Part shown: one piece after another, positions 18,130-25,715 of the stretch
Layout of the letters: each line of letters starts with the position of its first letter
How positions within the stretch are numbered: position 1 is the first letter of the stretch
Source: an uncultured Prevotella sp.
GTDB lineage: Bacteria; Bacteroidota; Bacteroidia; Bacteroidales; Bacteroidaceae
Assembly (NCBI GenBank): GCA_905234265.1
Contig: CAJOHJ010000007.1
Span: 152,304-216,303 of the forward strand
Direction: 5' to 3'
DNA length: 64,000 bases
Translations under genes and position numbers: made by a program
The notes under the pieces: generated by a model
The model's input: the letters and a program-made list of their open reading frames with translations, nothing else
Databases searched by the model: none
Told to the model about the DNA's origin: nothing

Positions 18130-19047
18130 TTATTTATTTACCTGGAATTTCGTGTCTCCGTCTTTGAAGAATGAATTAATCTGGCGTGCAGCTGCGATGC
18201 CGGCATTGATGTTGGCTTCTGCCGTCTGAGCGCCCATCTTCTTCGGAGTTGAGAAATAGCGGTTGGCAAACTTTGCAAATTCGTCATTTGCATCAGGCAT
18301 GATGTCGGTAACGAACTTCAGGTCTTCACGCTCTTGCATGAGTTTTATGAGTCCCTGCTCGTCAATAACCTCCTTGCGTGCCGTATTCACCAGTACGCCG
18401 CCTTTCTTCATCTTGTTCACCAAGTCGTAGCCAATGCTCTGGCGCGTCTCTGGCGTTGCAGGAATGTGAAGAGAGACTACGTCGCAGGTTTCAAAGAGTG
18501 CATCTTGATTGGCAACGGCATGCACACCAGCCTTCTCAATAACGTCTGCTGGGCAGAAAGCATCGTAGGCGTAGACATCCATGCCAAAGCCCTTTGCAAT
18601 GCGTGCTACATTGCGGCCGACATTTCCAAAGGCCAAGATGCCAAGCTTCTTGCCTAACAGCTCCGTGCCGCTTTTTCCGTTGTAGAAACCGCGAACGGCC
18701 ATGACAAGAAGTCCAAAGACAAGCTCTGCAACTGCATTTGCATTCTGTCCAGGAGTGTTTTCGGCGACTACACCATGTGCAGTAGCTGCGCCAAGGTCTA
18801 TGTTGTCATAGCCAGCACCGGCACGGACAACTATTTTCAACTGTTTAGCAGCATCAAGGACTTCTGCATCAACTTTATCCGAGCGGATAATCAGTGCATC
18901 TGCATCCTTGACAGCCTCCAGCAGTTGTGACTTTTCGGTATATTTCTCCAACAGCGCGAGTTCACCACCATTGGCTTCTATCTCTTTGCGAATGCCTTCT
19001 ACTGCAGCTGCAGCAAAAGGTTTTTCTGTAGCAACTAAGACTTTCAT
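18130..19047 (-). CDS. serA: D-3-phosphoglycerate dehydrogenase, short form with Lys in place of the catalytic His
   Basis: A 305-residue D-2-hydroxyacid dehydrogenase without the C-terminal ACT domain of E. coli SerA; it makes 3-phosphohydroxypyruvate from 3-phosphoglycerate. The NAD site reads LAFGNVGRNVA (residues 138-148) and the substrate-binding arginine is in NTARKE (R224). Where classical enzymes have the acid-base His in a Pro-His-x-Gly motif, this protein reads STPKKMGAQT with Lys at 269/270. From memory, the same His-to-Lys change has been described for the Entamoeba histolytica enzyme, which groups with Bacteroidetes. serC lies upstream in the same operon, separated by four 21-nt repeats; a terminator follows. 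Confidence 0.92.
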   Translation of the reverse strand: MKVLVATEKPFAAAAVEGIRKEIEANGGELALLEKYTEKSQLLEAVKDADALIIRSDKVDAEVLDAAKQLKIVVRAGAGYDNIDLGAATAHGVVAENTPGQNANAVAELVFGLLVMAVRGFYNGKSGTELLGKKLGILAFGNVGRNVARIAKGFGMDVYAYDAFCPADVIEKAGVHAVANQDALFETCDVVSLHIPATPETRQSIGYDLVNKMKKGGVLVNTARKEVIDEQGLIKLMQEREDLKFVTDIMPDANDEFAKFANRYFSTPKKMGAQTAEANINAGIAAARQINSFFKDGDTKFQVNK

Positions 19048-19129
19048 ATCAGTTCTTGAATTAGTGATACCAGTTATTAAATTAGCGATATCAGTTCCTA
19101 AATTCGTGATATCAGTTGTTCAATTAATG
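19046..19129 (-). repeat. Four degenerate 21-nt tandem repeats between serC and serA
   Basis: Units at 19046, 19067, 19088 and 19109 on the plus strand share AT(A/A)(T/C)CAGTT....AATTAGTG with GATATC in most copies. The array starts inside the serA start codon and ends over the serC stop codon, so the whole intercistronic spacer is made of it. The sequence is unrelated to the GAGATAA repeats, although the period is the same. Confidence 0.9.
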
Positions 19130-20191
19130 ATTAGCTTCGAATTCTTTCATGCAGCTGACAAGAGCCTGACATCCTTCGATGGTCTGAGCGTTGTAGCATG
19201 AAGCACGGAAACCACCGACAGAACGATGGCCCTTAACGCCAACCATTCCCTTGGAAGTTGCAAAGTCAAGAAAGTCTTTCTCCAGTTCTTTGTACTCATC
19301 AGCCATTACGAAGCAAATGTTCATCACAGAGCGGTCTTCCTCAACAGCTGTGCCGCGGAACATCTTGTTGCGGTCAATCTCGCCATACACGATTTCTGCG
19401 CGCTGCTGTGCAAGCTTGTCCATAGCTTCTACACCGCCGTTTTTCTTTATCCAGCGGAGAGTCTCCAGAGCAGAATAGATGGGAACAACAGGAGGAGTGT
19501 TGAACATAGAACCCTTGTCCACGTGCGTACGGTAGTCAAGCATTGTCGGGATTTCACGAGGAGCCTTGCCTAATGCATCGTCCTTCACAATGATTATTGT
19601 TACGCCGGCCATGGCCAAGTTCTTCTGTGCGCCAGCATAAATAGCGTCGTATTTTGCCACGTCGATGGGACGGCTGAAGATGTCGCTTGACATGTCAGCA
19701 ATCAGGCGTACGGGAACGTCTAAGTCTTTACGGATTTCGGTGCCGTATATAGTGTTGTTCGTCGTGATGTGCAGGTAATCGCAATCAGCAGGTACTGACC
19801 ATCCTTTTGGAATAAAGGTATAGTTTGCATCAGCAGAAGATGCTACTTCAACAACTTCGCCAAAAAGCTTAGCTTCCTTCATGGCCTTCTTAGCCCAGAC
19901 GCCAGTGTTCAAATAGGCGGCCTTCTTGATGAGGAAGTTGTATGGAATCATGCAGAACTCCAGGCTTGCTCCGCCACCAAGGAAAATAACAGAATATCCT
20001 TCGGGAACGGAAAGCAGCTCTTTTACTAAGGCTACTGCCTCATCCACAACAGGCTGAAAGTCCTTTGCACGGTGGCTGATTTCCATCAGTGAAAGGCCAG
20101 AGCCATTGAAGTCCAAACACTGCTGAGCGGTTTTCTCAATAACTTCGCGAGGTAACATCGATGGTCCTGCGTTAAAGTTGTACTTCTTCAT
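19124..20191 (-). CDS. serC: Phosphoserine aminotransferase
   Basis: A 355-residue PLP enzyme of class V that converts 3-phosphohydroxypyruvate and glutamate to phosphoserine; it also serves the DXP-independent pyridoxal phosphate route with 4-phosphohydroxythreonine. The N-terminus ([11 protein letters not shown]) and the PLP-lysine region [13 protein letters not shown] are diagnostic, and [15 protein letters not shown] closes the C-terminus. It is followed by serA on the same strand. A well-formed promoter (TTTG, 20 nt, TAACTTCG) lies upstream. Confidence 0.96.
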   Translation of the reverse strand: MKKYNFNAGPSMLPREVIEKTAQQCLDFNGSGLSLMEISHRAKDFQPVVDEAVALVKELLSVPEGYSVIFLGGGASLEFCMIPYNFLIKKAAYLNTGVWAKKAMKEAKLFGEVVEVASSADANYTFIPKGWSVPADCDYLHITTNNTIYGTEIRKDLDVPVRLIADMSSDIFSRPIDVAKYDAIYAGAQKNLAMAGVTIIIVKDDALGKAPREIPTMLDYRTHVDKGSMFNTPPVVPIYSALETLRWIKKNGGVEAMDKLAQQRAEIVYGEIDRNKMFRGTAVEEDRSVMNICFVMADEYKELEKDFLDFATSKGMVGVKGHRSVGGFRASCYNAQTIEGCQALVSCMKEFEANH

Positions 20192-20241
20192 TTCTATGCT
20201 TGTTTTAATTAAAAATATCTCTTTTTTGTAAATTCAGGGTG

Positions 20242-20273
20242 CGAAGTTACACTTTTTGCACGAAACCGGCAAA
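20242..20273 (-). promoter_or_regulatory. Promoter of serC-serA
   Basis: On the minus strand TTTG (20273-20270), exactly 20 nt, then TAACTTCG (20249-20242), one mismatch from TAnnTTTG. The predicted leader is about 44 nt. Confidence 0.55.
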
Positions 20274-20296
20274 TATTTGAGCAATAATCCACAAGA

Positions 20297-20320
20297 AGCC
20301 ACTAAAAAAGTGGCTTTTTG
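20297..20320 (+). terminator. Hairpin between ompH-like gene and serC
   Basis: AGCCACT (20297-20303) and AGTGGCT (20309-20315) flank a short A-rich loop and are followed by T on the plus strand. It lies downstream of the Skp-like gene (minus strand), where the T-tract is on the opposite strand, so terminator orientation is uncertain. Confidence 0.45.
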
Positions 20321-20333
20321 CTAACTCTGTTTG

Positions 20334-20945
20334 TCATTTCTTGGTGCTTTTAGTGTCTTCTTTGATGGTAGACTTATAGCGTTTGTTCAGACCGTTAATA
20401 ACATCCTGCGTAATGTCATATCGCTTTGCTGCGAGAAGAATGTTGTCTCCCTGCTTTGTCAGGATGAAGTCATATTTCTTGGTCTTGTTGTATTCTGCGA
20501 GAAAGTGTTGCAGTGAGTCGCGCAGTCCGTCATTGTATTTCTGTGTTTCCTGTGCCAGTTCGTTCTCCAGACGGGCTTGCAGTTCCTGCAGGCTTTGCTG
20601 CTGACGCTGGATAGCTGCCTGCTGGCTTTCTGCCTGTTCGCGGCTTGTGAAAGAATTGTTTTGAATTTTCTGCTGGAAGTTAGCCATTGCATTTTGCAGT
20701 TGCTGTCCCTTTGCATTCAGCGTGTTTCGGGCATTTGTGCTTCTTTTCTGCAAAAGCAGGGAAAACTCCTTGCAGAACTCATACTGAGTCATCAAAGAGT
20801 CAACCTCAATAAATGCGATTTTCAGACCAGCAGTCTCTTCACTGTTTTGGGCAGAGTTAGACTTTTCATCCATTTTAGGACTTGCATTGTTGCAAGAGGC
20901 CAACACTGTCAGGACAGTAAAAGCCAGAAAGATGTACTTTTTCAT
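20334..20945 (-). CDS. OmpH/Skp-family lipoprotein
   Basis: A 203-residue protein with a lipoprotein signal (LTVLASC, lipobox Cys18) followed by a linker and an OmpH/Skp-like fold: beta strand IAFIEVDSLMTQY, a long Gln-rich coiled coil (about 75-150) and a closing KKYDFILTKQGDNILLA segment. Skp-type proteins are periplasmic chaperones for outer-membrane proteins; the lipid anchor is a difference from soluble E. coli Skp and is seen in some Bacteroidetes paralogues. It stands alone on the minus strand. Confidence 0.82.
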   Translation of the reverse strand: MKKYIFLAFTVLTVLASCNNASPKMDEKSNSAQNSEETAGLKIAFIEVDSLMTQYEFCKEFSLLLQKRSTNARNTLNAKGQQLQNAMANFQQKIQNNSFTSREQAESQQAAIQRQQQSLQELQARLENELAQETQKYNDGLRDSLQHFLAEYNKTKKYDFILTKQGDNILLAAKRYDITQDVINGLNKRYKSTIKEDTKSTKK

Positions 20946-21022
20946 TTTTATAGATTTTTTTTGAAATATCTTCTCTTATATATAATTAATGTGTATAGAA
21001 ACCGTTTGTTAGTTTATTCCGC

Positions 21023-21229
21023 TCATCTTTCGGCGACGGCAGTCCTTGCTTTGGTTCGCATTTCCTTGTCTTGCTCCATGACGCAATGAATACCTCTTTG
21101 TCTCATTGCTTCACTGTCGTGAATATGCTGGGAGGAGAAGCTTCCGTCTTTGCTGGCAAGCACTTTTACCAGCAAAAAAGTCATGCTGATAGCAATAATT
21201 AACGTACTGACAAGCAGAATATTCAACAT
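21023..21229 (-). CDS. Small conserved membrane protein, unknown function
   Basis: A 68-residue protein: one N-terminal transmembrane helix (about residues 2-25) followed by a polar tail with SSQHIHDSEAMRQRGIHCV and QDKEMR. I recall similar small proteins in other Bacteroidales, with the SQH...MRxRGIHC pattern conserved, but no function. ATG at 21229 is chosen over an upstream ATG at 21274 because a TACCTTTG promoter element lies between them (21279-21272). The conserved Cys and His residues could bind metal or act in redox chemistry; this is speculation. Confidence 0.7.
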   Translation of the reverse strand: MLNILLVSTLIIAISMTFLLVKVLASKDGSFSSQHIHDSEAMRQRGIHCVMEQDKEMRTKARTAVAER

Positions 21230-21236
21230 AAATTGG

Positions 21237-21244
21237 TAACTTTG
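21237..21244 (+). promoter_or_regulatory. Putative -7 element for pepD
   Basis: TAACTTTG on the plus strand predicts transcription from about 21251 and a leader near 68 nt. It lies inside the presumed leader of the divergent small membrane protein. Confidence 0.5.
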
Positions 21245-21245
21245 C

Positions 21246-21260
21246 GCAGTTTTAAACTGC
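21246..21260. promoter_or_regulatory. Inverted repeat between divergent promoters (possible operator)
   Basis: GCAGTTT-T-AAACTGC is a perfect 7+1+7 palindrome located between the facing -7 boxes of pepD and the small membrane protein, at the predicted start sites of both. Confidence 0.45.
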
Positions 21261-21271
21261 TTTTGCAAGTG

Positions 21272-21279
21272 CAAAGGTA
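21272..21279 (-). promoter_or_regulatory. Putative -7 element for the small membrane protein
   Basis: TACCTTTG on the minus strand, with the ATG 43 nt downstream at 21229. It supports the shorter of two possible starts for that gene. Confidence 0.5.
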
Positions 21280-21318
21280 AACAAATAATTTAGAACTACA
21301 GATTAATAAATATTAATT

Positions 21319-22779
21319 ATGAATAAAAGTGAGTTAAAACCTGCTTCTGTCTTTCAACAGTTTGCAAAGATTAATGAAATTCCACGTCCGTCAAAGCGTG
21401 AAGAGAAAATGATAGAATATCTGAGGAACTGGGGAAAAAGTCATTCCTTAGACACACAAGTTGATGAAACCGGTAATGTCATAATCCGCAAGTCGGCCAC
21501 GCCAGGCATGGAAAATGTGAAGACCGTTATCTTGCAGAGCCATATGGACATGGTGTGCGACAAGCTGGTTGACGTTGAGTTTGATTTCGACAACGACCCC
21601 ATCAAAACGTATATCGACGGCGAATGGCTTACTGCCGAAGGTACCACGTTAGGAGCCGACGATGGCATCGGCTGTGCCATAGAGCTGGCCTTGTTGGAAG
21701 CCGACGATATTCCCCATGGCCCAATAGAGTGCGTCTTCACCCGTGATGAAGAAACTGGTCTTACTGGCGCAGAAGGCATGAAGGCAGGCTTCATGACCGG
21801 CGACTACCTCATCAACCTGGACTCAGAAGACGAGGGCGAAATCTTCGTCAGCTGTGCCGGCGGTCGCAACACCACCTGTACCTTTAGCTTCTCCACGGAG
21901 CCTTCTCCACAAGGCTATTTCTTCTTAAAGGCACAGCTTAAAGGCCTTGTCGGAGGCCATTCTGGCGACGACATCAACAAGCAGCGCGCCAATGCCATTA
22001 AGCTGCTTGGACGTTTTCTTTTCAATGAAATGCAAAAATACGACGGTCTGCGTCTTTCACAGTTCAACAGCGGCAAGATGCATAATGCCATTCCACGCGA
22101 CGGCATGTTTGTCATAGCCGTACCCTCTGCCGTCAAGGAAAACGTCAAGGCCGACTGGAACATCTTCGCCTCCGACGTAGAGGAAGAATTCCATGTAACA
22201 GACACCAATATGGTGTGGAGCATGGAGAGTACCGATGCAATGCCTGTTATCGAGGCTTCCGTTGCGCGCAATTTTGTATATTCCATACAGGCTGTCGACA
22301 ACGGAATATATGCTATCTGCCAGGATCCGGCGCTTGGCGGAATGGTAGAGACATCAAGCAACATAGCAAGTGTAGAGACCAAGGACGGTGAGATAGTCAT
22401 AGTCTCTTCGCAGCGTTCCAATGTCATGTCCAACCTTGACAACATGTGTTCCACCGTTGGCGCATGCTTCTCATTGGCAGGAGCCAAGGTCGTTCATTCC
22501 GACGGCTATCCAGCATGGAAGATGCGCTCAGACAGCGACTTACAGCGGATAGTCAAAGACTCTTACGTCCGCCTTTTTGGCAAGGAGCCTGTCATTCGTG
22601 GCATACATGCCGGTCTGGAGTGCGGTCTGTTCTCAGAGCGTTATCCAAACCTTGACATGGTTTCGTTTGGCCCGACGCTCCGTTACGTCCACACCCCGGA
22701 GGAGCGCCTCCTCATTCCCACCGTTGAAATGGTGTGGAACCACTTGCTTGACATTTTGAAAAACATCCCCCAGAAATGA
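21319..22779 (+). CDS. pepD: Cytosolic dipeptidase (aminoacyl-histidine dipeptidase type, M20)
   Basis: A 486-residue M20 metallopeptidase that hydrolyses a broad range of dipeptides in the cytoplasm. Zinc-site residues are in LQSHMDMVCDK, the bridging Asp in LGADDGIGCA, the catalytic Glu in TRDEETGLTGA, and further ligands in NLDSED. The lid/dimerisation domain lies in the middle (GGHSGDDIN) and the final ligand region is GIHAGLECG. The downstream lipoprotein gene overlaps its stop codon by 4 nt (ATGA). Confidence 0.95.
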   Translation: MNKSELKPASVFQQFAKINEIPRPSKREEKMIEYLRNWGKSHSLDTQVDETGNVIIRKSATPGMENVKTVILQSHMDMVCDKLVDVEFDFDNDPIKTYIDGEWLTAEGTTLGADDGIGCAIELALLEADDIPHGPIECVFTRDEETGLTGAEGMKAGFMTGDYLINLDSEDEGEIFVSCAGGRNTTCTFSFSTEPSPQGYFFLKAQLKGLVGGHSGDDINKQRANAIKLLGRFLFNEMQKYDGLRLSQFNSGKMHNAIPRDGMFVIAVPSAVKENVKADWNIFASDVEEEFHVTDTNMVWSMESTDAMPVIEASVARNFVYSIQAVDNGIYAICQDPALGGMVETSSNIASVETKDGEIVIVSSQRSNVMSNLDNMCSTVGACFSLAGAKVVHSDGYPAWKMRSDSDLQRIVKDSYVRLFGKEPVIRGIHAGLECGLFSERYPNLDMVSFGPTLRYVHTPEERLLIPTVEMVWNHLLDILKNIPQK

Positions 22780-23159
22780 TTCTTTGCTTTAAGAGATACA
22801 TGGTTGTCTTGGCTGTTGTGCTGCTGTTCACTGCTTGTGGACGGCAGCACAATGCCGAGTCCGCCGTTCAGGACTTCATAGAGGCCAACCATAGCAACGC
22901 TGGCGACGTTGAGGTGCTTAGTTGCTCGAAAATAGATTCCACAAAAGTTTTGTCAGACTCAGCCATAGCCGTAATGCAGCACAATGCAGCTCCGGGATTT
23001 AACAAAGGAATAGAATATCCTGCGCGCAAGTCACGCCTGCTGTATGTCCTGCGCACCACATACCTGTCTGGCAGCGACACATGCGGTGCAACATTTTATC
23101 TGAATTCTGACATGCAGGTGGTTGCCCTCAAGCCCAATGCCGTAGTATCCGGCAATTAG
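22776..23159 (+). CDS. Putative lipoprotein of unknown function
   Basis: A 127-residue protein with a hydrophobic N-terminus ending in a lipobox (LLFTACG, Cys21), so it is predicted to be anchored in a membrane facing the periplasm. The mature part is a small alpha/beta domain with a repeated Thr/Ser pattern; no family is recognised. ATG at 22776 overlaps the pepD stop (ATGA); an internal ATG at 22800 would also keep a signal peptide. Its TAG overlaps the stop codon of the convergent HExxH gene. Confidence 0.7.
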   Translation: MILCFKRYMVVLAVVLLFTACGRQHNAESAVQDFIEANHSNAGDVEVLSCSKIDSTKVLSDSAIAVMQHNAAPGFNKGIEYPARKSRLLYVLRTTYLSGSDTCGATFYLNSDMQVVALKPNAVVSGN

Positions 23160-23581
23160 CCGTTGGCTCCCATAAATTTTGCCCTTTCCTTTGCAGTCAT
23201 GGCAGCAAACAGTTGCCACTCGTTAGCCGTCTGCTTATTGTCCAAGTAGTGCAGGTCGTTCATGTGCCTGTATGCTTCCATCTCGAAAGGGTTTAGCCTG
23301 TATCCGGCATTTTTCACCTTTCTTGCGCAGAAAAGTCCTTGCAGCCAATAGTAGGCATAGCAACAGTAGAAGCATATCCATGAATTGCGAGTCGCCCTTG
23401 CCTGATAGAGGTGTATCATTTCATGGTTTTTCAGTGTGTCGTACCTGCTGTTTATCTTTTCTGCCTCGTCCTTTGTTCTGGTCACAATAACTCCGAAAAA
23501 AGTCAGAGCATCATATCCCCTCCGCAGCATGAGAGGAATGTGCACCGCCTTCATATCCGTTGTGCGCTTAGGGCTTTTCAT
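23156..23581 (-). CDS. Small HExxH-containing protein, putative metallopeptidase
   Basis: A 141-residue protein with NHEMIHLYQA (HExxH) at about residues 53-62, then an aromatic hydrophobic helix (ICFYCCYAYYWLQGLF) and PFEMEAYRHM, whose Glu could be a third metal ligand. I recall a family of small Bacteroidetes proteins with this NHExIH...EREAY layout, annotated only as hypothetical. No signal peptide is visible. Its start overlaps the ligA stop codon by 4 nt (ATGA), so it is translated behind ligA. Confidence 0.68.
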   Translation of the reverse strand: MKSPKRTTDMKAVHIPLMLRRGYDALTFFGVIVTRTKDEAEKINSRYDTLKNHEMIHLYQARATRNSWICFYCCYAYYWLQGLFCARKVKNAGYRLNPFEMEAYRHMNDLHYLDNKQTANEWQLFAAMTAKERAKFMGANG

Positions 23582-25581
23582 TCGGCAGTCATTGACAGGA
23601 ATTCGTCTTCTGTAATTACTGGAATTCCAAGAGTTTGTGCTTTTTTGTTTTTACCAGAAGTGGAAGTGGCGTCGTTGTTTATCAGGAACGACGTGCTGCC
23701 ACTGACAGCCGAGGCAACCTTGCCTCCCTGGCTTTCAATGAAAGCCTTCAGTTCGTTGCGGTTTTTGAAGTGGTGTACATCGCCGGTAATAACAAACGTC
23801 TTGCCTTCCAGCATCGTTCCCCTGACGGTTGGCTCTGTGCTGACTATTGTGAGTTGCGACAGCAGCTTGTTGTATGAAGCCAGGTTGTCGGGATTTCTGA
23901 ACCATGTCACAAAGGCGGCCGATTTCTCCGGTCCTATGCCGCTGGTGTTTGCAAACACCTCTTCGGCAGGCCGCTGTGCAGCAAAGAGGTCGCCAGTGGT
24001 GCCAGTAGCTTCGCTTACCAATTCCTCCAATGAATATTCGCTGAGCAGCCTTTTGCATACGTCGATTCCGCAGAGCGGAATGCTTAGGGCATACAGCAGA
24101 TGAACGGGTTCTACGCTTCTTGCTTTCTCGATGGCATTGACGATGTTCGCTGCTGACTTGTCGCCAAAGCCCTCCATGGCAGCAATCTTCCGGATGTATT
24201 CCTTCAGGGCGAAAATATCGCTATAGTCCGTCACCCATCCCTGGTTGATGAACTTTGCCAGTGTCTGTTCAGAGATGCCGTCAATGTTCATTCCCTCCTT
24301 TGACACAAAGCGGGCAAACTTCCTTAGCTTCTTCGCCGGGCATTGTATGTTAGTGCAGTGCAGTGTGCGAGTGCCACTTTGCTGGCTTTCCTTGATTTCC
24401 GTCGGTGCGTGGCACACAGGGCAATGCTCAGGTATGTCCAGCTTGCCGACAGCCTGCGACACTCTGACCACTTTTGGTATAATCTTATTGGCCTTGATGA
24501 CGCTGATGTAGCTTCCTGGTCCTCCAATTCCCAGACGCTCGCACTCGCTGATGTTGCACAGCGAAGCCCTACGCACAGTGGTACCCTCCAGCTCGACAGG
24601 CTTGAAGATGGCCACAGGCGATATGGTCTGAGCAGCACACGACCATTCAATGGTCTCCAGAGTGGTCTGTGCCTCCTCGTCCTGCCACTTGAACGCCAGA
24701 CCTGCGCGTGTGGCATGATGGCCGGTGACACTGCCAGTGGCTGCATAGTCTGTGTCGTCGTAGCAGACAACGAGACCGTCGACGGGGTAGGGATTCTGGC
24801 GTGTCGTAACCTGACGCGTAAACTCGTCGATGCACTTCTCAACGTTTTCAATGGTAGGAATGCCGACCTGCTGCCTGCTGACGGTCAGAAATCCCAGCTT
24901 GTCCAGCCACTCCATGCGCTCACCCCACGAGACAATGTCTTCCGGAGTGTGTACAAGCGTGAATGGCATCCAGCGGATATGCCTGCCCTTAACCTCGTTG
25001 ACGTCTTTAAGAGTCAGCGAACCCGATGCAAGATTGCGCGGATTGGCATAGTCTTCTCCGCTTTCCAGCAGGAATTTGTCGAAGTCGTCGTAGCTGATGA
25101 CGGCTTCGCCTCTGATGACAATGTGTCCCTTGGCAGCTATCGTGGCAGGAATGCCGGCAATGGCCGGTGCCAGATGCGTGATGTTTGTCCCTATATGGCC
25201 GTTGCCGCGAGTCACCAAGCGCGAAAGCTTCCCGTCGTCGTATGTAACCACCAGCGTAAGGCCGTCCAACTTCCATGAGATCCAGATTTTTCTTCCTTCA
25301 GCCCACTTTACCAGCTCTTCGATCTTCTTGGTCTTTGCCAGTGACAGCGCGGCAAACTCATGTTCCTCTTTCTGTCCGCTGATGGTGTCTGCCGAGACAC
25401 GCCCTGTGGGCGAGTCGGGGAGACTCTCGCCAAGAGTCTGCTCAATCTTCAGCAGTTCGTCGTATTTGGCGTCCCACTCATGGTCGGTCATCAGTTCGCC
25501 TTTTCCGTTGTAATAGGCGTCGGCGGCGGTGTTCAGCTCGCTGACCAGCTGTTGCATCCTTTGGTATAAGCTGTCGGGCAT
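23578..25581 (-). CDS. ligA: NAD+-dependent DNA ligase, divergent
   Basis: A 667-residue protein with the full LigA architecture: Ia domain, adenylation domain with the lysine nucleophile in KLDG (K104), RGE (157-159), NPRNLASGSL, motif V AFKW (K298), OB fold, a Cys4 zinc finger (C387, C390, C409, C414), helix-hairpin-helix repeats and a C-terminal BRCT domain (about 590-667). It is divergent: the adenylation start reads ISWKLDGLTLVVTY rather than the usual PKIDG form, and the motif IV lysine of DGVVIK-type sequences is a Cys here (DGLVVC, C273). It may be a second, specialised ligase. The gene is followed by the HExxH gene with overlapping stop/start. Confidence 0.85.
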   Translation of the reverse strand: MPDSLYQRMQQLVSELNTAADAYYNGKGELMTDHEWDAKYDELLKIEQTLGESLPDSPTGRVSADTISGQKEEHEFAALSLAKTKKIEELVKWAEGRKIWISWKLDGLTLVVTYDDGKLSRLVTRGNGHIGTNITHLAPAIAGIPATIAAKGHIVIRGEAVISYDDFDKFLLESGEDYANPRNLASGSLTLKDVNEVKGRHIRWMPFTLVHTPEDIVSWGERMEWLDKLGFLTVSRQQVGIPTIENVEKCIDEFTRQVTTRQNPYPVDGLVVCYDDTDYAATGSVTGHHATRAGLAFKWQDEEAQTTLETIEWSCAAQTISPVAIFKPVELEGTTVRRASLCNISECERLGIGGPGSYISVIKANKIIPKVVRVSQAVGKLDIPEHCPVCHAPTEIKESQQSGTRTLHCTNIQCPAKKLRKFARFVSKEGMNIDGISEQTLAKFINQGWVTDYSDIFALKEYIRKIAAMEGFGDKSAANIVNAIEKARSVEPVHLLYALSIPLCGIDVCKRLLSEYSLEELVSEATGTTGDLFAAQRPAEEVFANTSGIGPEKSAAFVTWFRNPDNLASYNKLLSQLTIVSTEPTVRGTMLEGKTFVITGDVHHFKNRNELKAFIESQGGKVASAVSGSTSFLINNDATSTSGKNKKAQTLGIPVITEDEFLSMTAE

Positions 25582-25620
25582 TGTCTTCTGTTCTTGTTAT
25601 TATAAAACCGTGTATGTCAA

Positions 25621-25668
25621 GACAATACAAAGGCCATGTACTGACAGGTACACAGCCTCTGTATTGAC
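25621..25668 (-). terminator. Long hairpin between uxaC and ligA
   Basis: GACAATACAAAGGC (25621-25634) pairs with GCCTCTGTATTGAC (25655-25668) with two mismatches, and an inner TGTAC/GTACA (25637-25641, 25648-25652) extends the stem. It lies downstream of uxaC and upstream of ligA, both on the minus strand. A T-rich tail is weak, so termination is likely but not certain. Confidence 0.5.
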
Positions 25669-25715
25669 TTTCTTCAGCTGTAGACTTTTGTGGATACAGC
25701 TTTTTGTGTCATCTA

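Noticed and set aside
19046..19129. Same repeat family as the GAGATAA arrays
   Set aside because: Only the period (21 nt) agrees; the unit sequences do not align.
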